The notes under the pieces: model-generated
What the model saw: the letters and a program-made list of their open reading frames with translations, nothing else
Databases searched by the model: none
Told to the model about the DNA's origin: nothing
Source of the DNA: Lachnospiraceae bacterium
GTDB lineage: Bacteria > Bacillota > Clostridia > Lachnospirales > Lachnospiraceae
NCBI GenBank assembly: GCA_900768755.1
Contig: CAAGDV010000021.1
Span: 1-30,174, forward strand
Direction: 5' to 3'
Length of the DNA: 30,174 nt
In this document: positions 6,914 through 15,216 of the stretch, piece by piece
Position numbering within the stretch: position 1 is the first letter of the stretch
How the letters are laid out: each line of letters starts with the position of its first letter
Translations under genes and position numbers: made by a program

Positions 6914-7519
6914 CTAAAAGGACAAAAATTCAAACGGCGAGTCACAGTCCGACCGCAGAAAATGCATGAGCATAAGCATCGCGCGCATGCTCACCCGCTC
7001 GGTCGAAAGTATTCTTCTCACCTCATCCTTATCGGCAAAAAGCACCTCAATCCGCTCCGTCTGCTCCTGATACCTGTCGCTTATGCTTCCGCTTACAAAT
7101 CCGTATACAAAAGAGCCGCTCTCGTCCGTAAGGCCCTGCGCCAGAAATCCGGGATTGCGGTAATAATCCCTGCCGCCTTCGTACACCGTAAGCGTAAGTC
7201 CGGTCTCCTCCTTCATCTCGCGGACTGCCGCATCCTCGGCGCACTCGCCGGGCTCTATGAGTCCCGCCGGAAGCTCGTACACATAATCCCCGATTGGATA
7301 TCTGTACTGCCTAAGAAGCACTATCCGGCCGGGGTCATCCTGACATACTGCATAGATTGCCATGCCCTCCGCTCTTGTGCTGTGCGTCACATATTTGATA
7401 TGTTCATCGTCATTTCTGGAGGCAAAATAATAATCAAACGGCTTCCCGTCTTTTCTGTGGGCGTCGATATGATACATATTCAGATGACGGTTATCTGTCT
7501 GCCTTGTCACTTTTTCCAT
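6914..7519 (-). CDS. NUDIX hydrolase, ADP-ribose pyrophosphatase-like
   Basis: 201 residues with an intact Nudix box at 86-108 (G-x5-E-x7-REMKEETGL), the Mg-binding catalytic helix for hydrolysis of nucleoside diphosphate-linked compounds. QYRYPIGDYVYELPAGLIEPGE just before it is typical of ADP-ribose/ADP-sugar pyrophosphatases (NudF/YqkG type). The gene overlaps the 3' end of tcdA by 29 nt, so translation is probably coupled. The substrate assignment is by family resemblance only. Confidence 0.88.
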   Translation of the reverse strand: MEKVTRQTDNRHLNMYHIDAHRKDGKPFDYYFASRNDDEHIKYVTHSTRAEGMAIYAVCQDDPGRIVLLRQYRYPIGDYVYELPAGLIEPGECAEDAAVREMKEETGLTLTVYEGGRDYYRNPGFLAQGLTDESGSFVYGFVSGSISDRYQEQTERIEVLFADKDEVRRILSTERVSMRAMLMLMHFLRSDCDSPFEFLSF

Positions 7520-8204
7520 ATAAATCCCTTATAACCTCTCCGGCTATGATAAGCCCTGCCACCGACGGCACAAAAGCGATGCTTGCCGGGGTTCTTGTAC
7601 TGCCCGTAACCGGCGTTACGGGCTCCTCGGTTGAATACACTACCTTAAGATGCTTTACTCCGCGTTCTTTTAATTCCTTCCGCATAACCCTCGCCAACGG
7701 GCACACCGATGTCTTATATATGTCCGCCACAGCAAACTTCTCCGGGTGCAGCTTGTTGCCCGCACCCATACTGCTGATAATCGGTGCACCTGCCGCCTGC
7801 GCACGCATCACAAGCTCAATTTTGGCGGTGACGGTATCCACCGCATCAACCACATAATCATACCCGGAAAAATCAAATTCATCCGCAGTGACCGGCAGAT
7901 AAAAACATCTTCTTGCATCCACTATAGCATCCGGATTGATGTCCAAAATACGCTCCTTCATGACATCAACCTTATACCTTCCCAGCGTGCTGTGAAACGC
8001 CACCATCTGTCTGTTGATATTGCTCTCGGATACCACATCCCGGTCGACAATTGTCAGTTTTCCGACGCCGCTTCTCGCCAGCGCCTCACACACATGGCCT
8101 CCGACACCTCCCACGCCGAAAACAGCGACGTGCGAGGCAGAAAGCTTCTGTAACGCCTCGTCACCGATAAGCATCTTAGTCCGTATAAGCCACTCATCTG
8201 CCAT
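7491..8204 (-). CDS. tcdA: tRNA threonylcarbamoyladenosine dehydratase (TcdA/CsdL)
   Basis: 237 residues of the E1/ThiF/MoeB fold. The nucleotide-binding loop GVGGVGGHVCEALARSG (about 30-46), the strand-2 acid IVDRDVVSESNINRQ and the CPLARVMRKELKERG segment are hallmarks of TcdA rather than ThiF or MoeB. It lacks the C-terminal zinc Cys pairs of those enzymes. TcdA uses ATP to cyclise t6A37 to ct6A in ANN-decoding tRNAs. It follows the repeat lipoprotein by 18 nt and overlaps the NUDIX gene, so it is likely part of a mixed operon. Confidence 0.9.
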   Translation of the reverse strand: MADEWLIRTKMLIGDEALQKLSASHVAVFGVGGVGGHVCEALARSGVGKLTIVDRDVVSESNINRQMVAFHSTLGRYKVDVMKERILDINPDAIVDARRCFYLPVTADEFDFSGYDYVVDAVDTVTAKIELVMRAQAAGAPIISSMGAGNKLHPEKFAVADIYKTSVCPLARVMRKELKERGVKHLKVVYSTEEPVTPVTGSTRTPASIAFVPSVAGLIIAGEVIRDLYGKSDKADR

Positions 8205-8222
8205 ATAATGTTCTGCACCTCA

Positions 8223-9101
8223 TCACAATGCTTTCGGCTCAACTGTTTTGCCGAAAATCAGTTCACCATCGTATGTATAATACTCAAATCCAACCTTCTC
8301 AGGTTCTATTCCGGTGAGTGTCAGGTAAGTCTCGCTAAGAGTATCCGCAAGCGTGCTCCAGTCAATGCTCTCAAACGCCGACGCATCCGCGTTGACACCC
8401 TCTGCATAATAGTACCTCTCGACAACCTCGTTTTCATGGACATAAATTTCCATGTTGGAATACGTAGTACTGTATATACTAAGCGTATTCTCAATTATCC
8501 GCCCGAGAATATCATCATTGCCGTCGATATTAAAATACTCCTCAATCGTATCGTATCCGGAATCATCCGGCTCCGGGCGTCCTGTCTGTGAACTGTAAAT
8601 CAGGTCGCCGTCAGCTGTGTAATACTCAAAATAAACATTCTCCGGCGTAATTCCCGTAAGCGAACGGTAAATATTTTTTGCCTGATTCACAAAAGTATCA
8701 AAATCTACCGAATCAAACGCTTGAGCGTCCACCACCGTACCCTCAAGGTAATAGTATTTCTCGGTTACATCATTATCATCTGCAGTCACTTTGATGTCAC
8801 AATAGTACTGACTGTACTCTGCCATTGATTTGTCAAGAAAATCCTGCAATACAGGCTTGTTCTTCTCAAGGGCAAAAAATTCTTCGATTGTGTTACAGTC
8901 AGTATCTTCACCGTCCGTGGGTGCCGGAGTTGTCTTGTCCGTCGAATCATCCTTTGTCGCGTCCGTCGAATCATCCTTTGTCGCGTCCGCATCCTGCTTA
9001 GATGTGTTATCCGTAACTGATGAACTGCTCTTATTCGTGCACGCCGTCATGGCAAATACAATGGTTAATAATAAAGCGATTAATGTTATTTTTCTTTTCA
9101 T
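8223..9101 (-). CDS. Lipoprotein with two tandem copies of one domain
   Basis: 292 residues. A lipoprotein signal (MKRKITLIALLLTIVFAMTAC, Cys 21) is followed by an Asp/Thr/Lys linker containing an exact 24-bp DNA duplication (8937-8960 and 8961-8984, peptide DATKDDST twice). Two homologous domains of about 100 residues follow, each beginning [DN]TIEE[FY]F and containing VxExYYYxEG, a LTGI.PE motif and EYYT.DG.LI. This resembles the DUF4854-type lipoproteins of Lachnospiraceae, from memory. The start at 9101 is chosen for CAGGAG upstream and the signal peptide; longer frames run into the upstream gene. Role unknown, outer face of the membrane. Confidence 0.88.
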   Translation of the reverse strand: MKRKITLIALLLTIVFAMTACTNKSSSSVTDNTSKQDADATKDDSTDATKDDSTDKTTPAPTDGEDTDCNTIEEFFALEKNKPVLQDFLDKSMAEYSQYYCDIKVTADDNDVTEKYYYLEGTVVDAQAFDSVDFDTFVNQAKNIYRSLTGITPENVYFEYYTADGDLIYSSQTGRPEPDDSGYDTIEEYFNIDGNDDILGRIIENTLSIYSTTYSNMEIYVHENEVVERYYYAEGVNADASAFESIDWSTLADTLSETYLTLTGIEPEKVGFEYYTYDGELIFGKTVEPKAL

Positions 9102-9132
9102 TGTTGGTCTCCTGATATTCCATATGTAATAA

Positions 9133-10332
9133 TTATGCTCTTGGTCTTCCGCAGTTTGAGCAGAAGTTGCCGCTGTTTGATGTGCCGCATGAACATATCC
9201 AGCCTGTGGGCTGTGGCTGCGGTTTACCGCAGTTTGAGCAGAATCTTCCCGTATTGATAGCACCACACGCACACGTCCAGCCCGCTGCCTGATTAAATGC
9301 CTGCTGCGGCTGTTGCGGCTGCTGCTGTCCCATCGCATAAAGATTGCTTACATTGTTCATTCCGCCCGCGTTCATTGCCATTCCCATTCCGACAAACCCG
9401 TTCATGGCTCCGCTCTGGTTGGAAGCTGCCGCCTCCATCGCGTTAGCCTGCGCATTGACTAATGTTGCGGCTGCCATTGTCGGATTCTGAAGAACTGCCG
9501 CCTGTTGGAACTTCTTGATTGCTTCCGCATCCTCATCAGGAAGTGTAACTGAACTGAACGATACGTTCACAACCTCAATTCCGCGTCTGCTGCCCCAATC
9601 CGCAGAAAGCTGCTCATTGAGCGCATTGGAAAGCTCCGTAGTGTGGCCTACAATCTGGTTCGGGCGGAGCTCCATATCGGATAATTTCGCAAGCGCCGGC
9701 TGAAGTGCCGCAATAAACTCTGATTTCATCTGTGGCTCAATAGAGCTCTTCTGATAAGCGTTCTCGACATTACCGCAGATATTGGTGTAGAAAAGAATCG
9801 GGTCAACAACTCTGTACGAGAATACGCCCGAGCATCTGAGTGACACATCCAAATCAAGGCCTATTCTTGAATCAACCACGCGGAACATCACGGGAACCGG
9901 AGTTCCAAATCTGTTGTCAAGAATCTCTTTGGTATTAAAATAATAAACTCTCTGGTCCTTTCCCGGCGCACCGCCAAACGTGAATCTCGCTCCGATGCTT
10001 TTGAAGGTACCGAGGATTGAGCTTCCCAGATTTCCGGCAAAAAGACTCGGCTCCGAAGATGTGTCATATACAAACTCACCCGGCTCCGCGCAGAACTCAA
10101 CAACCTTTCCCTGGTCAACAATAATCATACACTGACCGTCCGCAACAGCTATAACCGAACCGTTGGAAATAATGTTGTCGGTCGCTTTGGTGTTGGAAGA
10201 CCTTTTGCCCGTCCTCTTCTGTCCCTTCACAACCAATGTATCATTACTGAGCGAATCACAATAAAAAAACTCTTTCCACTGATCTGCAAACGTGCCTCCG
10301 ATGGCACCAGTAACTGCTTTAATTAAACCCAT
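9133..10332 (-). CDS. SPFH/Band 7 domain protein with two C-terminal zinc ribbons
   Basis: 399 residues. Residues 1 to about 290 form an SPFH domain of the YdjI (virion core protein-like) type: MGLIKAVTGAIGGTFADQWKEFF start, GSVIAVADGQCMIIVDQGKV, and TLPDEDAEAIKKFQQAAVLQ. A Gly/Met/Gln-rich linker leads to two zinc ribbons, CACGAINTGRFCSNCG and CSCGTSNSGNFCSNCG. B. subtilis YdjI acts in a membrane-stress-linked complex, so a membrane-scaffold role is inferred. It has no signal peptide or membrane helix. Start supported by AAAGGAG 9 nt upstream. It is 31 nt ahead of the repeat lipoprotein, likely first gene of that operon. Confidence 0.9.
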   Translation of the reverse strand: MGLIKAVTGAIGGTFADQWKEFFYCDSLSNDTLVVKGQKRTGKRSSNTKATDNIISNGSVIAVADGQCMIIVDQGKVVEFCAEPGEFVYDTSSEPSLFAGNLGSSILGTFKSIGARFTFGGAPGKDQRVYYFNTKEILDNRFGTPVPVMFRVVDSRIGLDLDVSLRCSGVFSYRVVDPILFYTNICGNVENAYQKSSIEPQMKSEFIAALQPALAKLSDMELRPNQIVGHTTELSNALNEQLSADWGSRRGIEVVNVSFSSVTLPDEDAEAIKKFQQAAVLQNPTMAAATLVNAQANAMEAAASNQSGAMNGFVGMGMAMNAGGMNNVSNLYAMGQQQPQQPQQAFNQAAGWTCACGAINTGRFCSNCGKPQPQPTGWICSCGTSNSGNFCSNCGRPRA

Positions 10333-10435
10333 TCTGAAAATCTCCTTTCAAAATAAAACGCATATACTTACTTTATCACACCTTGCCCGGAATGTACAGA
10401 AATAACCGCCTTATTGTCCGCCGTTTCTCCGGTGC

Positions 10436-11620
10436 TTATTCTTTTGCCGCATCAATCACCGCGTAGTATGCTTTTTTGGGTGTCATATCCTTGTTAAAAA
10501 GAAGCGGCTTCTCATCTTTTCTCCACGACAGTCCGTCGTTGATTCCCCAGAAGGTGACACTCTCAATTGCAACGCCTTCATCCTTCAACGCCTTAAATTC
10601 CTTAAAGAGCTGACCGTAGTATTGAGCCTGGGCAGTCTCCGGGTCCGCGGATTTTGGCTGGGCGTAATCAAGCTCGGTGATGTGAACACTAACTCCAAGT
10701 TCTTCTGCATATATGCGCACGCTGTCGACAACCGATTTGACAGTGTTCGTGCTGTTAAGGTGCGCCTGCATTCCCATTCCGTCAAGATTGCCCGCCTCTG
10801 CAACCGGCTTGAGCATCTTGATTATGGCAGTTCTTTTGGCGGCAACAGACTCATTGTAGTCATTGTAGAAAAGCTTGATATAGTCCGGAGCGTATTTTCT
10901 CGCAAGAGCAAAAACCTGCTCTACATAGTCCTCCCCGATTGTCTTATACCACAGACTGTCGCGCATCTTGTTGTTGTCGCCCATGCACTCATTGGCAATG
11001 TCCCAAGCATAGAACAGTCCGGGATAATTCTCTTCCACCCATGAGAAAACATCCTTCATGTAGTTCTCCAGCCTCGTAAGCATAAGCTCCCTTCCGGCAA
11101 GCTCCCCCTCCGGGTCAAAATTCACGTAGAAAATCCAATCCGGCGTCTGCTCATGCCATACAAAAACATGCCCCCGCATTTTAAGTCCGTTCTGACTTGC
11201 AAAATCAAGCTCTTTGCGCATATTTTCCATGTTGAGCACAATTCGCGTTCCGCCGTCGGTCATATCGCCGTGCTGCGTCTCGTACCTGTTAATCATGGCT
11301 TCCGGCTTCATATTATTCTCGCACGTAGCAGAGCTGAAATTCTTAAGAATGAAGTCATAATAGGTTTTGTTTTTTATCATGGTAGCGGATATGCATGTAC
11401 CTATGTCAAAATAGTCCTTGTACAAATCCTTCAACGCCTCGCACTCCTCCGGTGACGGGTGTTGCTCTCCTTCCTGGGGTGTTGTGGTTACTTCGGTCTC
11501 ATTTGTGGATGCCGCCTGTGTTGATGTGTTCTCCTGTGAGTTGCTGACTTTGGGACCGCAGGAAGCCATGGTCAGGCCCGTAACAGCCGCACATACCAGT
11601 GCAATAATTCTTTTTTTCAT
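10436..11620 (-). CDS. GH10 endo-1,4-beta-xylanase, lipoprotein
   Basis: 394 residues. A lipoprotein signal (MKKRIIALVCAAVTGLTMASC) is followed by a Thr/Glu/Ser linker (about 22-60) and a GH10 barrel. Landmarks: CENNMKPEAM, GHVFVWHEQTPDW, acid/base Glu211 in WDIANE, GMGMQAHL, nucleophile Glu316 in ITELD, and FWGINDGLSW. The two Glu are 105 residues apart, as in known GH10 enzymes. It would cleave xylan at the cell surface. No carbohydrate-binding module is present. The start at 11620 has AAAGGATG at good distance; ATG 11632 abuts that site. It lies 16 nt after the nuclease-helicase gene, an odd partner for a xylanase. Confidence 0.93.
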   Translation of the reverse strand: MKKRIIALVCAAVTGLTMASCGPKVSNSQENTSTQAASTNETEVTTTPQEGEQHPSPEECEALKDLYKDYFDIGTCISATMIKNKTYYDFILKNFSSATCENNMKPEAMINRYETQHGDMTDGGTRIVLNMENMRKELDFASQNGLKMRGHVFVWHEQTPDWIFYVNFDPEGELAGRELMLTRLENYMKDVFSWVEENYPGLFYAWDIANECMGDNNKMRDSLWYKTIGEDYVEQVFALARKYAPDYIKLFYNDYNESVAAKRTAIIKMLKPVAEAGNLDGMGMQAHLNSTNTVKSVVDSVRIYAEELGVSVHITELDYAQPKSADPETAQAQYYGQLFKEFKALKDEGVAIESVTFWGINDGLSWRKDEKPLLFNKDMTPKKAYYAVIDAAKE

Positions 11621-11636
11621 GTTAATTTTCATCCTT

Positions 11637-13133
11637 TTATCTGCCGTGCCTTTCAGGCACATATCCTTGTACAATTGTTAATAGTGCATCCAGCACCTCT
11701 TCGTTATTGATAACCAGAATCGCAAGTCCCTTTTTTGCGCGGTTCAGTCCGCAAAACAGATTGCGCACCAGCCTGTTGGGCTTACCGCTTCTGCTTCGCA
11801 ATTCCCGATTCCGTCCGTCATAAAAAAACTGCTCATCCATCACCATAATTACCCGGTCAAACTCCCGCCCCGGGACGTCAGCCGCCGATATTTTCTCCGT
11901 GTCCGTATCAAGCGGCAGAATATCAGAATCGTAAATATACGTGTACCCGCGCTTTTCATAGTTTAGCAGAATCGTACGCGCCTCTTCTTCATTGTTGGCG
12001 TAGGAAAGCTCAACTCCGGGATAATCCTTCCGGTGATTGCTCCTCTGTCCCTGCATCACACATTGTATGAATGATGAAAGCTCCGCATTCGCCCTTATTC
12101 GGTTTGTGAGCCTGTAACTCACATAATCGTTAAGTTTTGAAAGCTTTGCGGCAAAATCATGTTCCAACTCATGCGCGGATACCGCATCCTCACAATCATA
12201 GGAAAAAACAACCGGTATCCCAAGCCCGCCTGCAAGGCTCACCACCCAGTCAAAAACATCGTCAGGCATCCGGTGCGCCTCGTCCACCAGAACGGCGGCG
12301 TACTCACCGAAATCATCATCTGCATCCCGCCCGCAGCCCTGGTAAAAATCGATTCTTTTGAGTCTCGAATCCAACTGCCGTAACGCATCGGAAATCGCCC
12401 CGCAGTGAAGTATGCACACCCTTTGGTTTTCGGACAGTTTCATTGCAATGTCGTACAAAAGAAGTGTTTTTCCCGTTCCCGGAAGCCCCATTATTCCCTG
12501 AAATACAGCTCCCGCAGAGGTTTTAATCCTTCGAAGAATTTTTTTCTCAAAATCACGCTGCTGTGAGGTCAGAAAATACTCCCCGCTAAGGAACCTGTCA
12601 GGGTTTGCAAGCGGCGAAATAATGTATTTTTCCTCGTTAAACAGCTCCTCCAGATCATCCTCATACAGGCTTTTCTGCCCCGAAATGTCCGTGCAGAGTG
12701 TCTCCCAGTCAGACTCGATGAGCCTGCCTTTATTCGTGAGCCGTAAGAGGCGGTTTTGGCTGCTTATGTAAGTGTACGAGCGCATATTGCGCCCGAGATT
12801 GGCAAGGTAATAACGGTTGGTCTCCAGCTGTTTTTTGACGGCGGCATCCGACACCGGTCTGCTTTTGAGCTCAATATTAATCACAGTGTCCGCGCTGATT
12901 CTTAACAAATCAAATTCCTTGCCAAGCTTCGGAATCAGAAATGAATAGAAAAATTTCAGTTCCGCCACATTGTCGATATAGAGCTTCAGATTGTCAACAA
13001 GACTCCTAAGCCCTTCAATCTCCCAGCTTTTCACGTTGAGAAAATTGCGGCGCCCCGACATCTGCCTCTCCAGTCTTGTGAGATTGGCGGCGTCTTTTAT
13101 TCTGGTAAGCTCATAGATATTTTCCGGTTTCAT
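11637..13133 (-). CDS. Putative nuclease-helicase: PD-(D/E)xK-like domain plus SF1/DUF2075-type ATPase
   Basis: 498 residues. The N-terminal part has EFD (73-75), a hydrophobic strand, then IELK (87-90), the D...ExK pattern of PD-(D/E)xK nucleases. A P-loop ATPase follows: Walker A GLPGTGKT (216-223), DEAH (284-287), a GIPVVFSYD motif-III-like strand, and a C-terminal VRNLFCGLNRAKKGLAILV resembling SF1 motif VI. DUF2075/COG3410-type proteins share this layout. Activity on DNA or RNA is inferred; such fusions occur in repair and in phage defence. It lies between a nucleotidase-like gene and a xylanase gene, 33 nt after the former. Residue assignments are by eye. Confidence 0.75.
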   Translation of the reverse strand: MKPENIYELTRIKDAANLTRLERQMSGRRNFLNVKSWEIEGLRSLVDNLKLYIDNVAELKFFYSFLIPKLGKEFDLLRISADTVINIELKSRPVSDAAVKKQLETNRYYLANLGRNMRSYTYISSQNRLLRLTNKGRLIESDWETLCTDISGQKSLYEDDLEELFNEEKYIISPLANPDRFLSGEYFLTSQQRDFEKKILRRIKTSAGAVFQGIMGLPGTGKTLLLYDIAMKLSENQRVCILHCGAISDALRQLDSRLKRIDFYQGCGRDADDDFGEYAAVLVDEAHRMPDDVFDWVVSLAGGLGIPVVFSYDCEDAVSAHELEHDFAAKLSKLNDYVSYRLTNRIRANAELSSFIQCVMQGQRSNHRKDYPGVELSYANNEEEARTILLNYEKRGYTYIYDSDILPLDTDTEKISAADVPGREFDRVIMVMDEQFFYDGRNRELRSRSGKPNRLVRNLFCGLNRAKKGLAILVINNEEVLDALLTIVQGYVPERHGR

Positions 13134-13166
13134 GGCAAAAAAATCTCACCCCCGCATCCCGTATCG

Positions 13167-14528
13167 TTATCTGCACCGCACAATCGCAGCGCTTCTGTAT
13201 GCATTCCCGTCGGTCAGATGATTCTCAACCAGGTCCCTGATAAACCACTTGTCGTACCGGCACTCGCTGTTCGGCACACGAAGGGACGGGTATCCGGTTC
13301 CGCGCTGAAGATAATCATCCGTCACAATAACATATTCTTTCTGCAATTCAATCGGCGCGCCGTCTACGGTAACCGAAAAAGGCTCTTTTGTAATTCTGAC
13401 ATTACTGCTGAAGCCAAGCGTTCCCAGCACCTTTCCGCGAAATCCCGGGCCGTTTCCGCTGTCCGCAGTGTGTTCCGCGTCAAAAGACAGCCTGATCGCC
13501 TCAATGATTTTGTCGCCTGTAATGCTGTATATGGTCGGATTGAGTTTGGACGGAAAAGTCTCAAGCAGGCTCTTTTTCGATACCGGCCTGGTAAGCGCAT
13601 TCTCCGCGATTCCGTTGTGCATCACTGCCAGATTACCGCCGTATTGGGACATCAGGCAGTCGCACACAAAATTAATCAGGGGGCATTCCGTAAACGCATC
13701 AAAAGAAAGCTCCGCTATCGCGTCAAGTTCCTCTGCCATAATCTCATCGGCGTAATTCTGCTTATCCGAAATCATCCTGTCAAATTCCGGATTGTCGCAA
13801 TCCGAAAGCTCAATAAGTCTGTTTCCGGTCTCAAAAATTCCGTTCTCACTAACCTCAAGCGTTATCTCGCCAAGATACTCACCCATTCCCGACTGCGAAT
13901 ACCCGGCATAATTTACCGCATCATGAGAATGTCCGCCAAGGCAAAGATTAATCTCGTCAAACTGCCGCATAAGCTCCTTCTCTACCGAAAGACCGCTGTG
14001 TGACAAAAGAATACAAAAATCATATTTGCCGCGGTTTTTATCGAGTTCCTCGCGTATTCTCTCCTCCGGCGGATGGAATTTGAGGTTGCCCATCTGTGCA
14101 AACACATTGTACCCCGACGGAACCCTGTACTCTCTGTAATACGGTCCGAGGCCTATCACTAAGATTCTGTGCCCACACCTTTTATAGATTACAGACGCAG
14201 GCAGATATTCCACCGGCGCATCCTCAGCATCAGTAACATTCGCCGCAATAAGAGGCAGAGCATTGTGCGCAAGCTCGGACACCGCCTCATATCCCATGTC
14301 CACCTCGTTGTTGCCGACTGCCATTCCGTCAAGTCCGCAGCTCATTATCAGTTCGGCCGCCGACCTTCCCTTATCGGCCTGCACAATCAGATTCTTAAGG
14401 TCGGCATAATCCCCGCTGTCAAAATACAAATCGTCTGCTGTTTTGTTATCGCGAAGATAAGCATGGACTTTTTTGAGAAATTCATAATTACTGTGTATAT
14501 CGTTGGTATGAAAAATCCTAATCTGCAT
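13167..14528 (-). CDS. Cytoplasmic metallophosphatase/5'-nucleotidase family protein
   Basis: 453 residues, two domains like UshA/5'-nucleotidases. The N-terminal metallophosphatase has HTNDIHSN (7-14), DSGDYAD, GNNEVDMG, LLSHSG and GGHSHD, and the C-terminal substrate domain includes AVMHNGIAENAL and the ITGDKI and DDYLQRGTGYPSL regions. The usual GNHE is GNNE: the metal-binding Asn remains but the catalytic His is Asn, as I recall for the YunD-like cytosolic subgroup. There is no signal peptide, so it acts inside the cell. The start at 14528 overlaps the DUF1836 gene by 11 nt and has GAGG 9 nt upstream. Substrate unknown. Confidence 0.88.
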   Translation of the reverse strand: MQIRIFHTNDIHSNYEFLKKVHAYLRDNKTADDLYFDSGDYADLKNLIVQADKGRSAAELIMSCGLDGMAVGNNEVDMGYEAVSELAHNALPLIAANVTDAEDAPVEYLPASVIYKRCGHRILVIGLGPYYREYRVPSGYNVFAQMGNLKFHPPEERIREELDKNRGKYDFCILLSHSGLSVEKELMRQFDEINLCLGGHSHDAVNYAGYSQSGMGEYLGEITLEVSENGIFETGNRLIELSDCDNPEFDRMISDKQNYADEIMAEELDAIAELSFDAFTECPLINFVCDCLMSQYGGNLAVMHNGIAENALTRPVSKKSLLETFPSKLNPTIYSITGDKIIEAIRLSFDAEHTADSGNGPGFRGKVLGTLGFSSNVRITKEPFSVTVDGAPIELQKEYVIVTDDYLQRGTGYPSLRVPNSECRYDKWFIRDLVENHLTDGNAYRSAAIVRCR

Positions 14529-15042
14529 TCCCCGGTTCCTCACGCATGGCTGCAAAAGCGGAATCCAGATATATTTTGTGTGTCACCGCCACAACCGTAT
14601 TTCTTAAAAGTTTCTTTTCCTCCGACTCCTTGCTGCGTGCTGCCGCTGCCGGTGCCTTCAGATCCCCCTTGTCAAACACATACTTTAGGGACTTCTCAAA
14701 CTCCTCGCAAAAATACCTGTATGCGTTTTCGCAGTCGGTAATCTTAGGAACCATGTCCACCATCACCTGAATATCCTCCAGCGAAAGCACCGTCTTGGCT
14801 ATTGCTATGAAAAAAATATACGCTATCTGGTCCCTGTAATACTGCTTCTTAACCGGATTGGCGATAAGCCCCTTTTTCACATAATTGCTTATCATGGAGG
14901 TTGTGAGACTGACGCTCTTTAAACTGCTGAGATATCCGTTCACGTATTTTGCCGTCTGCTCAAGAAACAATCCGACATCAGGAATCTCGGAATAAGCCGG
15001 AAATTTAAAATCTGTAATCATATTCTTGGACAAATCATTCAT
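14518..15042 (-). CDS. DUF1836 family putative transcriptional regulator
   Basis: 174 residues. The segment TTSMISNYVKKGLIANPVKKQYYRDQIAYIFFI is the DUF1836 hallmark: a MerR-like helix-turn-helix with a wing, followed by a helical dimer/effector region. GGGAG lies 8 nt before the ATG. It is divergent from the hemolysin III gene, and the operator-like repeats between them (15119-15191) are natural binding sites for it (inference). Its end overlaps the nucleotidase-like gene, so it leads that operon. Confidence 0.85.
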   Translation of the reverse strand: MNDLSKNMITDFKFPAYSEIPDVGLFLEQTAKYVNGYLSSLKSVSLTTSMISNYVKKGLIANPVKKQYYRDQIAYIFFIAIAKTVLSLEDIQVMVDMVPKITDCENAYRYFCEEFEKSLKYVFDKGDLKAPAAAARSKESEEKKLLRNTVVAVTHKIYLDSAFAAMREEPGNAD

Positions 15043-15118
15043 AAGTATTACTCCCGAAGAATTATTTTACAAATTAAGGATACAATATAACTTAAAGAAA
15101 TACAATATTTTTTGCAAT

Positions 15119-15191
15119 AAGTTTTTCAAAACCTCTTGACAAGTTTTTGCACTAGGATATAATAAGCTGTGTAATAGGTTTTTTAAAAACC
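15119..15191 (+). promoter_or_regulatory. Hemolysin III promoter flanked by two similar inverted repeats
   Basis: A -35 TTGACA (15136-15141), a 16-nt spacer and a perfect -10 TATAAT (15158-15163) form a strong promoter. AAGTTTTTCAAAACC (15119-15133) abuts the -35, and GGTTTTTTAAAAACC (15177-15191) lies between the -10 and the ribosome binding site. They are near-identical palindromes. A half-copy AAGTTTTTGCA overlaps the spacer. The positions are classic repressor operators. Confidence 0.65.
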
Positions 15192-15216
15192 GATAATCAT
15201 GAAAGGAGAACCTCTT

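Noticed and set aside
9102..9338. Longer start for the repeat lipoprotein
   Set aside because: The extra residues are a shadow of the SPFH gene in another frame; the lipoprotein signal and AGGAG support 9101.
10333..10435. Terminator or promoter between the xylanase and SPFH genes
   Set aside because: Only an imperfect AATAA-CCG/CGG-TTATT pairing without a U-tract, and no -35/-10 pair at proper spacing; evidence too weak to list.
12137..12383. Plus-strand frames inside the nuclease-helicase gene
   Set aside because: Low-complexity shadows with no ribosome binding site, opposite conserved Walker and DEAH coding sequence.
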